A stretch of 64,000 nucleotides of DNA, from assembly GCF_022760995.1 (NCBI RefSeq), contig NZ_JAKWJO010000005.1, positions 124,001 through 188,000 on the forward strand, in the 5' to 3' direction. The stretch comes from Dyella sedimenti (lineage in GTDB: Bacteria > Pseudomonadota > Gammaproteobacteria > Xanthomonadales > Rhodanobacteraceae). The notes under the pieces were generated by a model. The model ran no database searches. It worked only from the letters and a program-made list of their open reading frames with translations, and was not told the origin of the DNA. Shown here piece after piece: positions 19,128-28,808 of this stretch; position 1 is the stretch's first letter, and each line of letters starts with the position of its first letter. The position numbers and the translations under genes are program-made.

Positions 19128-20930
19128 TCAACCGGCCTTCGGATGCGCCGGCACCTTGCCCGCCTTCACCGCGGCGATCCAGGCGTCGGTGCGCGCTTCC
19201 AGCACGTCCAGCGGCAGCGCGCCGCCGCCGAGGATCTCGTCGTGGAAGGCGCGGATGTCGAACTGCTCGCCCAGCGCCTTCTTCGCGCGCTCGCGCAGCT
19301 CCAGGATCTTCAGCTGGCCCATCTTGTAGGCCAGCGCCTGGCCCGGCCAGGTGACGTAGCGGTCGGTTTCGGCCTGCACGTCCGGCTCGTCCTCGCTGGA
19401 GTGGGCGTGGAAGAAGTCCACCATCTGCTGGCGCGTCCAGTGCTTGTAGTGCACGCCGGTATCGAGCACCAGGCGGTCGGCGCGCAGCAGTTCGTCGGAC
19501 AGGCGGCCGTAGTCGGACAGCGGGTCCTTGTAGAAGCCGATGTCCTTGCCCAGCCGCTCGGCGTACAGCGCCCAGCCTTCCACGTAGGCGGTGTAGCCGG
19601 CCTGCTGGCGGAACGGCGGCAGCTTGGGCAGGGTCTGCGCGATGGAGATCTGCATGTGGTGGCCGGGGATGCCCTCGTGGTACGCGGTGGACTCGATGGT
19701 CAGCACGCTGCGGTTGGCGAAGTCGCCGGTGTTGACGAAGATCTGTCCGGGACGCGAACCATCCGGCGTGCCCTGGTGGTATTCGGCGGCGGCGGCCTCC
19801 TTCTCGCGAAACGCCTCCACCGGCACCACCTGCACCTTGGTCTTGGGCAGCAGGCCGAACAGCTTGGGCAGCTCCGGCTGCATGCCGGCGATGTAGCCGC
19901 GGTAGCGGTCGAGGATGTCCTCGCGCGACTTGGCGTGGGTGCGCGGATCGTTCTTCAGCGCGGCGCGGAAGCTGGCCAGGTCGGCGTAGCCCTGCGCCTT
20001 GGCGATGGCGGTCATCTCGCCCTCGATGCGCTTGACCTCGGCCAGGCCCAGCTCGTGGATGCGCTCGGGCGTCTCGCGGGTGGTGGTCATCTGCTCGACG
20101 TCGAAGCGGTAGATCGCATCGCCATTGGGCAGCTGCCACACGCCCGGCTCGCTGCGACCGTGCGGGGCGTAGTCCTTGGCCACGAACTCGCCGAGCTTGC
20201 GGTAGGCCGGGCGCACGTCCTGGTCGATGGCGGCGAGGATGGCGTCATGCAGGCGCTTCTGCTCAGCCGCCGGCACGCTCTTGGGGAAATGCTTGAGCGG
20301 CTCGGCGAACACGCTGTCCATGCCGGCCGGCTTGGCGATGCTGTCGATCTGCGTGACCACCTTCTCCAGCAGGTACTTCGGCGGCATCATGCCGTCCTTC
20401 TCGCCCTGCCGGGCCAGCTCGACCACCTGGTCCATCAGCCTGGGCACCGCCTTCAGGCGCGCCAGGTAGTCGTCGTATTCCTTGGCATTGTCGAACGGGA
20501 TGGAGCTGACGAAGCCGGCCAGCGCCAAGTGCACGCCGTTCATCTGGTCCAGCGGCATCTCGTCGATCTTCAGCTCGTGCGCCTTCAGCGCATCCTGCAA
20601 TTGGCGGACCATCAGCTGCTGGTTGAGCTTGTCCTCGTCGGGGAAGCCGGTGGTATCGATGGCCTGGAAGCGCTTGAGGAAATCCTGCGTCTTGGCGTAC
20701 TCGGCCTGCGAATGCGCCAGCGAGGCATCGCTCCAGCGGTCGTTGTAGCGCAGGTCGCCGAGGATGGTGGCGAACTCCGGCTGGTTTTCCAGCCCGTGCT
20801 GCCACTGCTCGGCCAGCAGGTCGTTGAGCGCCTTCACACGCGTGGCGACATCCGGCGTGGCGGCCTGGGCCGACACGGCGCAGGCCGCCGCCAGCAGGCC
20901 CGACACGAGCATTCGCGGTCCGATCTTCAT
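19128..20930 (-). CDS. DUF885 family periplasmic metallopeptidase-like protein
   Basis: A 600-residue protein with a signal peptide (MKIGPRMLVSGLLAAACAVSAQA). The zinc-site-like motif HEGIPGHH is at 418-425 and a further conserved Glu-Gly-Trp (EGWALYAE) at 451-458, as in DUF885 proteins, which share features with gluzincin peptidases. Substrates are mostly unknown. ATG at 20930 is chosen because the signal peptide starts there. It follows the last ABC permease by 86 bases on the same strand, so it may process a peptide handled by that transporter; this is inference. Confidence 0.87.
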   Translation of the reverse strand: MKIGPRMLVSGLLAAACAVSAQAATPDVATRVKALNDLLAEQWQHGLENQPEFATILGDLRYNDRWSDASLAHSQAEYAKTQDFLKRFQAIDTTGFPDEDKLNQQLMVRQLQDALKAHELKIDEMPLDQMNGVHLALAGFVSSIPFDNAKEYDDYLARLKAVPRLMDQVVELARQGEKDGMMPPKYLLEKVVTQIDSIAKPAGMDSVFAEPLKHFPKSVPAAEQKRLHDAILAAIDQDVRPAYRKLGEFVAKDYAPHGRSEPGVWQLPNGDAIYRFDVEQMTTTRETPERIHELGLAEVKRIEGEMTAIAKAQGYADLASFRAALKNDPRTHAKSREDILDRYRGYIAGMQPELPKLFGLLPKTKVQVVPVEAFREKEAAAAEYHQGTPDGSRPGQIFVNTGDFANRSVLTIESTAYHEGIPGHHMQISIAQTLPKLPPFRQQAGYTAYVEGWALYAERLGKDIGFYKDPLSDYGRLSDELLRADRLVLDTGVHYKHWTRQQMVDFFHAHSSEDEPDVQAETDRYVTWPGQALAYKMGQLKILELRERAKKALGEQFDIRAFHDEILGGGALPLDVLEARTDAWIAAVKAGKVPAHPKAG

Positions 20931-21016
20931 GCATGCACCCCTTGGGTTGAGATAGGCCCTATTCTGCACGGACCGCGGCCCGGCACCCGTGCCGAACCGC
21001 ATGCCTGGCCATCTGG

Positions 21017-22231
21017 CTAGACCGACCGCGTCGCCACCACCGGCGGCACCGCCGCCGCGCGCCGGGCCGGCGCCAGCACGGCCAGTTGGCCCAGTACCCA
21101 TAGCGCCAGCGCGCCGACCGGCAGGTAGTACAGCGGCAGCCGTGGCAGCTCATAGAACTTCATCAGCACCAGGTTCAGGGCAAAGGCCATGGCCATGCCC
21201 ACGACGATACCGCCGCTGACGATCAGGAAGTTCTCGGTCTGGAAGTAGCGCAGGATGTCGTGCCGCGTCGCGCCGATGGCGCGGCGGATGCCGATCTGCT
21301 TGCGCCGCTGCTGCACCCAGAAGCTGGCCAGGCCGACGATGCCCAGCGCGGTGACCAGCAGCAGCGCAACGATCACCCCGGCCAGCAGGCCGGCCATCGC
21401 GCGGTCGCGTTCGAAGTAGTCACGGCGAAAATCGCTGACGGTCTTGCTGCCGGCGTGGTCGTACACCACGTCCGGCGCCGCCTTGGCGACCGCCGCCGGG
21501 GCATCGCGGAGAATGCGCGGCAGCTCCCTGGGATCGGCGCGCAGCAGGTAGGTGCCGTTGAGGAAGCGCCCCGGCATCGCCGGCACGAAGGCCGCCCATT
21601 CCGCGCTGGCCACACCCCGGCTGCCCGGCTGGGCGATGGGCAGGTGGTCGACCATGCCGATCACGCGGAAGTGGAACTTGTCGCACCAGAATTCCTTGCC
21701 CAGCGGACTCTCGCCCGGCCACAGGTGCTCGGCCAGCGCCTTGCTGACCACCGTGCGCGCCTCGGTGGGAAACCAGCTGTCGAGCGGCTGGTAGTCCGCG
21801 GCCTGCGGCCAGGCGCCCGCGATCAGTTTCAGGCCCAGCGCCTGCACGCTGCCCGGGCCGCCCACGTAGACGTCGATCACCCCGCCGAAGGATTGCCCGG
21901 CCTGGTCCTTGGTGATGCCGACCGCGCCAGCCTGCGATCCGAACGGCACGGTGCTGACGACATCGACCGACTGCACGCCGGCGATGCCGCGCAGCCCGGC
22001 GACGACGCGCGCATTGACGTCCGGCCCTTGCGCGTCGTCATAGCCCGTCACGGCGACCAGCGCGAGCGAAGGCTCGTCCACGCCGCTGACGATATGCATG
22101 TTGGCCAGCCGGCCGGCGATGAGGAAGCAGGCGTTGCACAGCACCGCGCAGGCCAGCGCGATTTCCAGCGCGATCAGCGCGGTGGCCAGCCGGTGCTTGC
22201 GCAAGGCGACGAGGATGGGTTTGATCTGCAT
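21017..22231 (-). CDS. MacB/FtsX-type ABC permease, B-type, pair 4
   Basis: A 404-residue permease with the MacB layout: TM helix near 17-40, a periplasmic domain of about 240 residues, then three TM helices of the FtsX domain with the conserved cytoplasmic RRKQIGIRRAIGATRHDIL. It starts MQIKPILVALRKHR and ends VPPVVATRSV, as do the other B-type permeases in this locus. No ATPase domain is attached, so it must use the ATPase at 31415-32137. It lies 50 bases after its A-type partner and is the last permease of the array. Confidence 0.9.
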   Translation of the reverse strand: MQIKPILVALRKHRLATALIALEIALACAVLCNACFLIAGRLANMHIVSGVDEPSLALVAVTGYDDAQGPDVNARVVAGLRGIAGVQSVDVVSTVPFGSQAGAVGITKDQAGQSFGGVIDVYVGGPGSVQALGLKLIAGAWPQAADYQPLDSWFPTEARTVVSKALAEHLWPGESPLGKEFWCDKFHFRVIGMVDHLPIAQPGSRGVASAEWAAFVPAMPGRFLNGTYLLRADPRELPRILRDAPAAVAKAAPDVVYDHAGSKTVSDFRRDYFERDRAMAGLLAGVIVALLLVTALGIVGLASFWVQQRRKQIGIRRAIGATRHDILRYFQTENFLIVSGGIVVGMAMAFALNLVLMKFYELPRLPLYYLPVGALALWVLGQLAVLAPARRAAAVPPVVATRSV

Positions 22232-22281
22232 GGCGACATGGCCCCCTATCGAAACGAATGGCGTGGAAAACCGCCGGCGCG

Positions 22282-23607
22282 TCATAGCGCCTTCAGCTGC
22301 AATCCCGGCGCGATGCGGCTGGCGCGTACCGCCGGCAACAGGCCGGCCAGCACGCTGACCGCCACCGCCAAGGCAAAGGTGGCGAGGAACATGGTGGTGT
22401 CCAGGTAAGCCATGTCGGCATAGGCCGCCGGCTGGCGGCGCACCAGCCACAGCCCGGCCAGGGTGAGCAGCCAGCCACCGATGCCGCCGAGCAGGCCGAC
22501 CATCCCTGCCTCCATCAGGCATTGCGCGAAGATCGCCAGGCGCGAGGCGCCCAGCGCTCGGCGCACGCCGATCTCGCCGCTGCGACGCAGGAACTTCGCC
22601 AACAGCAGCCCTACCGTGTTGAACAGGCAGATGGCGAGGAAGGCGAAGGCCAGCCAGGTCTGCAGGCGCACGTCGCTGGGCACCACGCCATTGAAGTCCA
22701 GCCATTGCATCAGGCTGCGCAGGCGCGTGTTGCCGGCCACGGTGAAGCGCCCCAGGGCCTTCTGCTGCGCGGCGTAGTCGGCGAGGAAGCGACGGTAGCC
22801 GGCCACCTTGCCGCCATCGCCGAGCTCCACCCACAGCCTGATCCAGTTGCAGGGCGCGTTCTGCAGGTGTCCGGGCGTGCTGGGGATGCCCCAGCAGTTG
22901 AACTGCTGGAAGTTGCCGTCGTTGATCTCCAGCCCGGTGAAGAACGGCGTCATCACGTCCTCCGCCTTGCCGTAGAAATCGGCCGTGTCGCCGTTGCTGA
23001 AACGCCCGCCCGCCACGGCATAGAACAGCGGCGAAGGCCGCCATGGCTTGAGCACGCCGACGATGCGCACGTCGCTCTCGCGCAGGCGCAGCGTGCGGCC
23101 CACGCTGTCGGCGCCGCCGAACAACCTGAGGTTGAGGTCGGCGGAAATCACCGCCACCCGCGCATGCCGGGCATCGTCGTCCGCGCTCCAGCCACCGCCG
23201 TACTGGAACGGCACGTCGAACATGGGAAAGAAATCGGTGGTAGTGGACAGCATCGTCGCCATCAGCGGCGGCAGGTTCACGTCCGGCGCGTGCAGCTTGA
23301 GCCGGCTGTCCACTACCAAGGCCTGGCGGTCGGCGCGGCGCGCGCTCCACAGGTCGGTTGCCGAGTGGTAGTCCAGCATGTCCGGCGGCTCGCGCTGGCC
23401 TTCCTTGTCGGTGATGTCCGGATCGACCTGCGCATAGAAGATGCGCTGGCTGCGGCCCGGCAGCGGGTCGCCCGACAACAGGTGCATCACCGTCAGCGTG
23501 GTCATGCACGCGCCGATGCCCACGGCGATCGCCAGCACCATCAGCGCGGTGAGCGCCTTGTTGCGCTTGAGGCTGCGCAGGGCCAGGTCAAGGTAGTAGC
23601 CGAACAT
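22282..23607 (-). CDS. MacB/FtsX-type ABC permease, A-type, pair 4
   Basis: A 441-residue permease starting MFGYYLDLALRSLKRNK. One TM helix (about 18-40), a large periplasmic domain and three C-terminal FtsX-domain helices are seen, with EIGVRRALGAS in the loop after TM2. The periplasmic part carries the C-X14-CNW cysteine pair found in all four A-type permeases here. It ends in ASRIAPGLQLKAL, diverging slightly from the QLKSN ends of pairs 1 and 2. The closest relative by eye is the A-type of pair 3. Confidence 0.9.
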   Translation of the reverse strand: MFGYYLDLALRSLKRNKALTALMVLAIAVGIGACMTTLTVMHLLSGDPLPGRSQRIFYAQVDPDITDKEGQREPPDMLDYHSATDLWSARRADRQALVVDSRLKLHAPDVNLPPLMATMLSTTTDFFPMFDVPFQYGGGWSADDDARHARVAVISADLNLRLFGGADSVGRTLRLRESDVRIVGVLKPWRPSPLFYAVAGGRFSNGDTADFYGKAEDVMTPFFTGLEINDGNFQQFNCWGIPSTPGHLQNAPCNWIRLWVELGDGGKVAGYRRFLADYAAQQKALGRFTVAGNTRLRSLMQWLDFNGVVPSDVRLQTWLAFAFLAICLFNTVGLLLAKFLRRSGEIGVRRALGASRLAIFAQCLMEAGMVGLLGGIGGWLLTLAGLWLVRRQPAAYADMAYLDTTMFLATFALAVAVSVLAGLLPAVRASRIAPGLQLKAL

Positions 23608-23666
23608 CCATCGATCCCCTTCGATTGCATTTGCCTGCCCCGCTCCCGACAAGGGAGCGGAGCACC

Positions 23667-24890
23667 TCACACCGACCGCGTGGCCACCACCGGCGGTACC
23701 GCCGCCGCGCGCAGGGCCGGGCCGAGCACGGCCAGCTGGCCGATCAGCCACAACAGCAGCGCACCCACCGGGAAATAGCTCGCGGGCAGGCGCGGCAGCT
23801 CGTAGTGCGCCATCAGCAGCAGGTTGATGCCGTAGGCCAGCAGCATGCCCAGCGCGATGCCGATGGTGGCGAGCAGGAAGTTCTCGGTCTGGAAGTAGTG
23901 CAGGATGTTGCGGCGAGTGGCGCCCAGCGCGCGACGCACGCCGATCTGCTTGCGCCGCTGGGCCACCCAGAAGCTGCCCAGGCCGACGATGCCCAGCGCG
24001 GTGACCACCAGCAGCGCCACGCACACGCCCGCCAGCAGGCCCGCCATGGCGCGGTCGTCCTGGAAGTAGTTGTGGCGCATGTCGTCGAAGATGTGCTTCT
24101 TGAGCACCACGCGGTGCGGATTGATCTGCTTGAGCTTGTCCAGCGCGGCGGCCAGCACGCGCTCGCGGTCCTGTGGCGAAGCGGTGCGCAGCAGGTACTC
24201 GCCCTGGCTTACGCGGATGGGCAGGACCATGCTGTAGCTGGCGGTAGCGTCGTCCCAGATCGACGGGCGGACCAGCTCCTTGACCACGCCCACCACGTTC
24301 ACCGGGTCGTCGGAAAGGTAGATCTGCTTGCCCAGCGCGGACTGCCCCGGCCACAGCCGCTCGGCCAGCTTCTGCGTGATCACCACCACGTGGGGCGTCA
24401 TGCGGTTGTCCTTGGCCGCCGCGGCGCGCACCACGTCGTCGAAATCCATGTACTCGTCCGGCAGCAGGTCACGGCCGGCCACCAGTTGCGCTCCCAGCGT
24501 CCGCACGAGGTTCTCGCCATAGTAGGTGGTGGCGTTGAGCGTGGACGTGTGCTGCTTGGGATCGAGCTTGATGCCGGTGTTCCAGGAGGAGCCTCCGAAC
24601 GGCACCTGGTTGACCGAGGCCACCTCGGCCACGCCGGGAATCTGCCGCAGCGCGGCGAGGTCCTCCTGCGTGCGCGCCTTGCCGTCGCTGGTGGCGCCGA
24701 TGTTCGCCAGCATGGCGTGCAGCAGCCGGTGCTCGTCCACGCCACTTGGCATGGCCATGCGGTCGAGCCGCTGGCTGATGATGAACACCGCGTTGCACAC
24801 GATGGCACAGGTGAGCGCGATCTCCAGGATCACCAGGAAGGCGGTGATCTTGTGGCGGCGCAAGGTGGAAAGAATGGGCAGGATATCCAT
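23667..24890 (-). CDS. MacB/FtsX-type ABC permease, B-type, pair 3
   Basis: A 407-residue permease starting MDILPILSTLRRHK and ending VPPVVATRSV. Topology is as for its paralogues: TM1, about 240 periplasmic residues, then TM2-TM4, with RRKQIGVRRALGATRRNIL. It shares NYFQDDRAMAGLLAG and HYFQTENFL with the B-type of pair 4, which groups pairs 3 and 4 together. GGAGG lies about 12 bases before the ATG. The gap to the preceding A-type gene is 17 bases. Confidence 0.9.
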   Translation of the reverse strand: MDILPILSTLRRHKITAFLVILEIALTCAIVCNAVFIISQRLDRMAMPSGVDEHRLLHAMLANIGATSDGKARTQEDLAALRQIPGVAEVASVNQVPFGGSSWNTGIKLDPKQHTSTLNATTYYGENLVRTLGAQLVAGRDLLPDEYMDFDDVVRAAAAKDNRMTPHVVVITQKLAERLWPGQSALGKQIYLSDDPVNVVGVVKELVRPSIWDDATASYSMVLPIRVSQGEYLLRTASPQDRERVLAAALDKLKQINPHRVVLKKHIFDDMRHNYFQDDRAMAGLLAGVCVALLVVTALGIVGLGSFWVAQRRKQIGVRRALGATRRNILHYFQTENFLLATIGIALGMLLAYGINLLLMAHYELPRLPASYFPVGALLLWLIGQLAVLGPALRAAAVPPVVATRSV

Positions 24891-24907
24891 GGAATAGTCT
24901 CGCCTCC

Positions 24908-26212
24908 TCACTGGCTCTTCAGTTGCAGCGCGGGGGTGATCTGGCAAGCACGCCAGGCGGGCAGCAGGCCCGCCAGCAGGGTCGAGCCGACCGCCAGCAG
25001 GAAGGTGGCCAGCAGCATCGTCATGTCCAGGTGCGCCAGCGCCGCGTAGTCCGACGGCTGCCGCCGCACCAGCCACAGTCCGCCGAAGGCCAGCAGCAGG
25101 CCGCATACGCCGCCGGCCAGGCCGACCACGCCCGATTCCACCAGCAGCTGCGCGAACACCTCGCGCCGGGAGGCGCCCAGCGCGCGGCGCACGCCGAGCT
25201 CGCCGGCACGGCGCAGGAACTTGGCCAGCATCAGGCCCACCGTGTTGACCAGGCATACCAGCAGGAAGCCCAGCGCCAGCCAGGCCTGCAGGCGCACATC
25301 GCCCGGCACCACCTTGTTGATGTCCAGCCATTCCATCAGCCCGGACAGGCGTACGTTGACGGGACGCTGGAAGCGTCCCAGCGCCTTCTGCTCGCGCGAA
25401 TAGTTGGCCAGGAACGCCTTGTAGTCGGCCACCTTGGCCGGGCTGTCCAGTTGCACCCAGAACTGCAGCCACACGCAGGGCGCGTTTTCCAGGTTGCTTT
25501 CGTCGCCGCCGCCGTTGCCCCAGCAATCCATCGAGCCGTTGCGGTCCAGCTGGAGCTGGCGCGCCGTGGCCAGCGGCAAGAAAACGTCCTCGGAGGAGGC
25601 GTAGTTGCCCATGTTCACGTCGTAGAAATGCGGATTGGGACGCCACTCGTCGAGCACGCCGACGATGCTGAAGGCGGTGTCCTTCATGCGCAGCGTCTGG
25701 CCGGTGCTGTCCTTGCCGCCGAACAGCTTGTCGTTGAGGCTGCGGCTGATCACCACCACCCGCGCCTTGCCTTCGTCGTCGGCCGCGCTCCAGCCATGTC
25801 CGTACAGGAACGGGGTCTGGAACATCGGAAAGAAATCGCTGCTGGTGTAGCGCGCATCGCTGTAGAAGGGGTCCAGCCCCGACTGCGCCGGCTGCACCGG
25901 TACCGCCCCGCCGGTCATCAGGGCCTGATGGTCGGCGCGCCGGGCGTGCAGCAGGTTCATGCCGTCGATCCAGGTGACCTGGCGTGGTGGCTCGCGGTCC
26001 GGCTCGTAGCCGTCCATGTCCTGCGGGTCGAGCTGCGGGTAGAACAGCGTGGCGCTGGCGCCGGGCAGGGGATCGCCCGACAGCACGTGCAGCACGGTCA
26101 GCGTGGTCATGCTGGCGCCGATGCCCAGCGCGATCGCCAGCACCATCAGCGCGGTGAGCATCTTGTTGCGCTTGAGGCTGCGCAGGGCCAGGTCCAGGTA
26201 ATAGCCGAACAT
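24908..26212 (-). CDS. MacB/FtsX-type ABC permease, A-type, pair 3
   Basis: A 434-residue permease starting MFGYYLDLALRSLKRNK, identical over this stretch to the A-type of pair 4. The periplasmic domain has FFPMFQTPFLYGHGWSAADDE and the cysteine pair C-X15-CVW. The FtsX loop is ELGVRRALGASRREVF, and the C terminus is CQITPALQLKSQ. GGAG lies 8 bases before the ATG at 26212; a Met five codons upstream (MHGESLM) is less likely. Confidence 0.9.
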   Translation of the reverse strand: MFGYYLDLALRSLKRNKMLTALMVLAIALGIGASMTTLTVLHVLSGDPLPGASATLFYPQLDPQDMDGYEPDREPPRQVTWIDGMNLLHARRADHQALMTGGAVPVQPAQSGLDPFYSDARYTSSDFFPMFQTPFLYGHGWSAADDEGKARVVVISRSLNDKLFGGKDSTGQTLRMKDTAFSIVGVLDEWRPNPHFYDVNMGNYASSEDVFLPLATARQLQLDRNGSMDCWGNGGGDESNLENAPCVWLQFWVQLDSPAKVADYKAFLANYSREQKALGRFQRPVNVRLSGLMEWLDINKVVPGDVRLQAWLALGFLLVCLVNTVGLMLAKFLRRAGELGVRRALGASRREVFAQLLVESGVVGLAGGVCGLLLAFGGLWLVRRQPSDYAALAHLDMTMLLATFLLAVGSTLLAGLLPAWRACQITPALQLKSQ

Positions 26213-26241
26213 CAATGATTCTCCATGCATGCGCCGCACGC

Positions 26242-27471
26242 TCACACCGAGCGCGTGGCTTCCACCGGCGGTACCCGCGAGGCGCGCAGCGCCGGCGCCA
26301 GTACCGCTCCCTGTCCCAGCAACAGCAGCAACACCACCCCTGCCAGCACATAGGCCAGCGACAGCCGGTTCATCTCGAAGCGCACCACCAGCCACAGGTT
26401 CACCGCCACGGCGAGCAGCACGCCCAGCAGCGCGCCGCCGCAGCTGATCAGCAGGTTCTCGGTGAGGAAATAGCCCAGGATGTCGCGCCGGGTCGCGCCC
26501 AGCGCGCGGCGCACGCCGATCTGCTTGCGCCGCTGCCCTACCCAGAAGCTGGTCAGGCCCACGATGCCCGCCGCGGTGATCGCCAGCAGCACCACGCAGA
26601 TCAGGCCCATCAGGATCGCCATGCCGCGGTCCCGCTCGTAGGCACGGTCGCGCACCTGGGCGAAGCTCAGCAGGCCGTCCTTGTCGCTGATGACGCGGCG
26701 GGGATTGATGGCGAACAGGGCCCTGGGCGTCTCGCGCATGGCGGCGTCGAGCTGGCCCGGACGGGCGCGCACGATGTAGTAGGCGCCCAGCGACACGGCC
26801 AGGCGGCGGGGCACGATCACCGAACGATGGGCAAAGGCGGCTGCCCAGCGCTCCACGCTCTGCGCCTGCAACTGATCGATGATGCCGACGATGGCGGTGG
26901 GCGAGCCTGCCAGGTAGATCGTCTTGCCCAACGCGTCGCCCGCCGGGAACAGCTTGTCGGCGAGCGCGCGGGTCACGATCACCACCGGCGGCGAGAGGCT
27001 GTAGCGCATGTCCATCGGCGCGACTTCCTCCGGGCGGAAATTCCGGCCGGCCACCAGTTTCACGCCCAGCGTGTCGATGAAATGCTCGTCGCCGAAATAA
27101 ACGGTGGAGCCGGAGGTGTCCTGCAACTGGTCGGGCTTGAGCCGGATGCCGTCGTCCCAGCCGCTGCCGCGCAGCGGATAGGAATTGCTCGGCGTGACGT
27201 CCTGCACGCTGGCCAACTGCCGGATGGCGCGCAGGTCCTCCTGCATCCTGGCGTCGGCCTGGCTGGTGGAAAGCTTGCCTACCCATTCGTTCTGCACGAC
27301 GAAGATGTCAGGCTCGTCGATGCCGGTCGGTTCGGACAGGTGCGCCAGCCGTTGCTGGATGATGAACAACGCATTGCACACGATGGCCAGCGTGAGCGCG
27401 ATCTGCATCGCGATCAGCAGCGTGCCGGCCTTGTGCTGGCGCAGCGCGGAAAGAATCGGCTTGATCTGCAT
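26242..27471 (-). CDS. MacB/FtsX-type ABC permease, B-type, pair 2
   Basis: A 409-residue permease starting MQIKPILSALRQHKAGT and ending VPPVEATRSV. It shares YLTEN-like GYFLTENLLI, TAAGIVGLTSFWVGQ and YPLRGSGW with the B-type of pair 1 rather than with pairs 3 and 4. The FtsX loop is RRKQIGVRRALGATRRDIL. GGGGGAG lies 6 bases before the ATG. It follows its A-type partner by 14 bases. Confidence 0.9.
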   Translation of the reverse strand: MQIKPILSALRQHKAGTLLIAMQIALTLAIVCNALFIIQQRLAHLSEPTGIDEPDIFVVQNEWVGKLSTSQADARMQEDLRAIRQLASVQDVTPSNSYPLRGSGWDDGIRLKPDQLQDTSGSTVYFGDEHFIDTLGVKLVAGRNFRPEEVAPMDMRYSLSPPVVIVTRALADKLFPAGDALGKTIYLAGSPTAIVGIIDQLQAQSVERWAAAFAHRSVIVPRRLAVSLGAYYIVRARPGQLDAAMRETPRALFAINPRRVISDKDGLLSFAQVRDRAYERDRGMAILMGLICVVLLAITAAGIVGLTSFWVGQRRKQIGVRRALGATRRDILGYFLTENLLISCGGALLGVLLAVAVNLWLVVRFEMNRLSLAYVLAGVVLLLLLGQGAVLAPALRASRVPPVEATRSV

Positions 27472-27485
27472 GGCGTCTCCCCCGC

Positions 27486-28808
27486 TCAGTTGGACTTGAG
27501 CTGCCAGGCGGGCTGCACCTGCGCCGCCCGCCAGGTCGGGTAGAAGGCCGCCAGCAACGTAGCCAGCACGGCTACCAGCAGGGTCAGCGCGACCAGCGAA
27601 AGATCGAGCGTGGCGAGCTTGGCGACAGCCGGCTCGAACACCAGGCCGACGCCCAGCATGCCCAGGCCGGTCAGCAGCACGCCCAGCAGGCCGCCGGCCA
27701 AGCCGACCATGCCGGCCTCGGCCAGGAACTGGCGGTAGATGTCGCCGCGCGCCGCGCCCAGCGCGCGGCGCACGCCGATCTCCGGCGCGCGCCGCATGAA
27801 CTTGGCCAGCAGCAGGCCGATCGTGTTGACCAGGCAGATCACCAGGAAGCCCAGCGCCACGCTGAGCGCTATACGGCTTTCCGGCGGCACGGCGTGCTCG
27901 TAATCCAGCCACGCGGTCACGTCGCGCAGGCGGTTGTTCGGCGCCCAGGCGAAGCGGCCGGCACGGCGCTGGTCCTCGGCGTAGCCGTCCAGGAACTGGC
28001 GATAGGCCCGCACCTGCCCGGGCGTATCCAGTTGCACCCAGGCGCTGACCCACACGCATTCGCCGCGCAGCCAGCTGTCCCAGTCGTCGCCGCGCGCGCC
28101 CACGCTGCCGCAGCTGTTGCTGCCGTAGGTGTCGATCTTCTGCGCGATGGCATAGGTGAACGGGATATAGATCTGCGGCGCATCGCCGAAAGCGCCGTTG
28201 CTGAACATGTCGTAGAAACGCGGCACCGGGTTCCAGTCGTCGATCACACCGACAATGCGGTACTGGCGGTCGTCCATGGTGATCTCGCGCCCCACGCTGT
28301 TCGCCCCGCCGAACAGCTTCTGGTTCAACGCTCGGCCGATCACCACCACGGGCGCACGCGCCTCGTCCTCGCTGGCGCCCCAGGGCCGCCCGTACAGGAA
28401 GGGCACGTCGAACATCGGGAAGAAGTCGCCATGGGTGGCGTAGCCGACGGCCTTGAACGGCATTATCCGCGCGTTGTCGGGCATCACCGACAGGCCCACC
28501 ATGAACAGCAGGGTCTGACGGGCCGCGCGGTGCGCGCGCATCAGCGCCATCGCATCGGTGTAGGTGAGCGCGTCGGGCGGCTCGCCGTGACGGTTGTACT
28601 GCGGGCCACGGTTGTCGATCTGCGGCGTGAAAAGCCGCGCCGACTTCTGGGGAATCGGGTCGCCCGAGACCGCGCGGAACACCGAGAAGGTCACCATCGA
28701 AGCCGCCACGCCGAAACCGATCGACATGATCATCAGTGCGGTGAGCAGCGGATTGCGCCGCAGGCTCGCCGCGCCCAGCTTCAGGTTGTGGACGAACATG
28801 CCGCTCAT
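27486..28808 (-). CDS. MacB/FtsX-type ABC permease, A-type, pair 2
   Basis: A 440-residue permease starting MSGMFVHNLKLGAASLRRNP. The periplasmic domain shares PIPQKSARLFTPQIDNRGP and the FFPMFDVPFLYG segment with pair 1, and carries C-X17-CVW. The C terminus is YPTWRAAQVQPAWQLKSN, identical to pair 1. The ATG at 28808 overlaps the stop of the upstream B-type gene (ATGA), showing translational coupling; Met4 at 28799 is a less likely start. Confidence 0.9.
   Translation of the reverse strand: MSGMFVHNLKLGAASLRRNPLLTALMIMSIGFGVAASMVTFSVFRAVSGDPIPQKSARLFTPQIDNRGPQYNRHGEPPDALTYTDAMALMRAHRAARQTLLFMVGLSVMPDNARIMPFKAVGYATHGDFFPMFDVPFLYGRPWGASEDEARAPVVVIGRALNQKLFGGANSVGREITMDDRQYRIVGVIDDWNPVPRFYDMFSNGAFGDAPQIYIPFTYAIAQKIDTYGSNSCGSVGARGDDWDSWLRGECVWVSAWVQLDTPGQVRAYRQFLDGYAEDQRRAGRFAWAPNNRLRDVTAWLDYEHAVPPESRIALSVALGFLVICLVNTIGLLLAKFMRRAPEIGVRRALGAARGDIYRQFLAEAGMVGLAGGLLGVLLTGLGMLGVGLVFEPAVAKLATLDLSLVALTLLVAVLATLLAAFYPTWRAAQVQPAWQLKSN

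Noticed and set aside
18628..20139. A 503-codon frame that would join the PDZ-like protein to an N-terminal extension
   Set aside because: The extension overlaps the DUF885 gene; a GTG with GAGGAG and a signal peptide marks the true start at 19068.
22522..26218. Long plus-strand frames (418 to 474 codons) across the permease array
   Set aside because: They are His/Gln/Arg-rich shadows of the permease genes; the minus-strand genes have consistent start codons, TM patterns and coupling.
23667..26351. Apparent 894-codon fusion of a B-type permease to an upstream protein
   Set aside because: The upstream part is the wrong frame of the A-type permease of pair 3; the B-type permease starts at 24890 with a Shine-Dalgarno and its own TM1.
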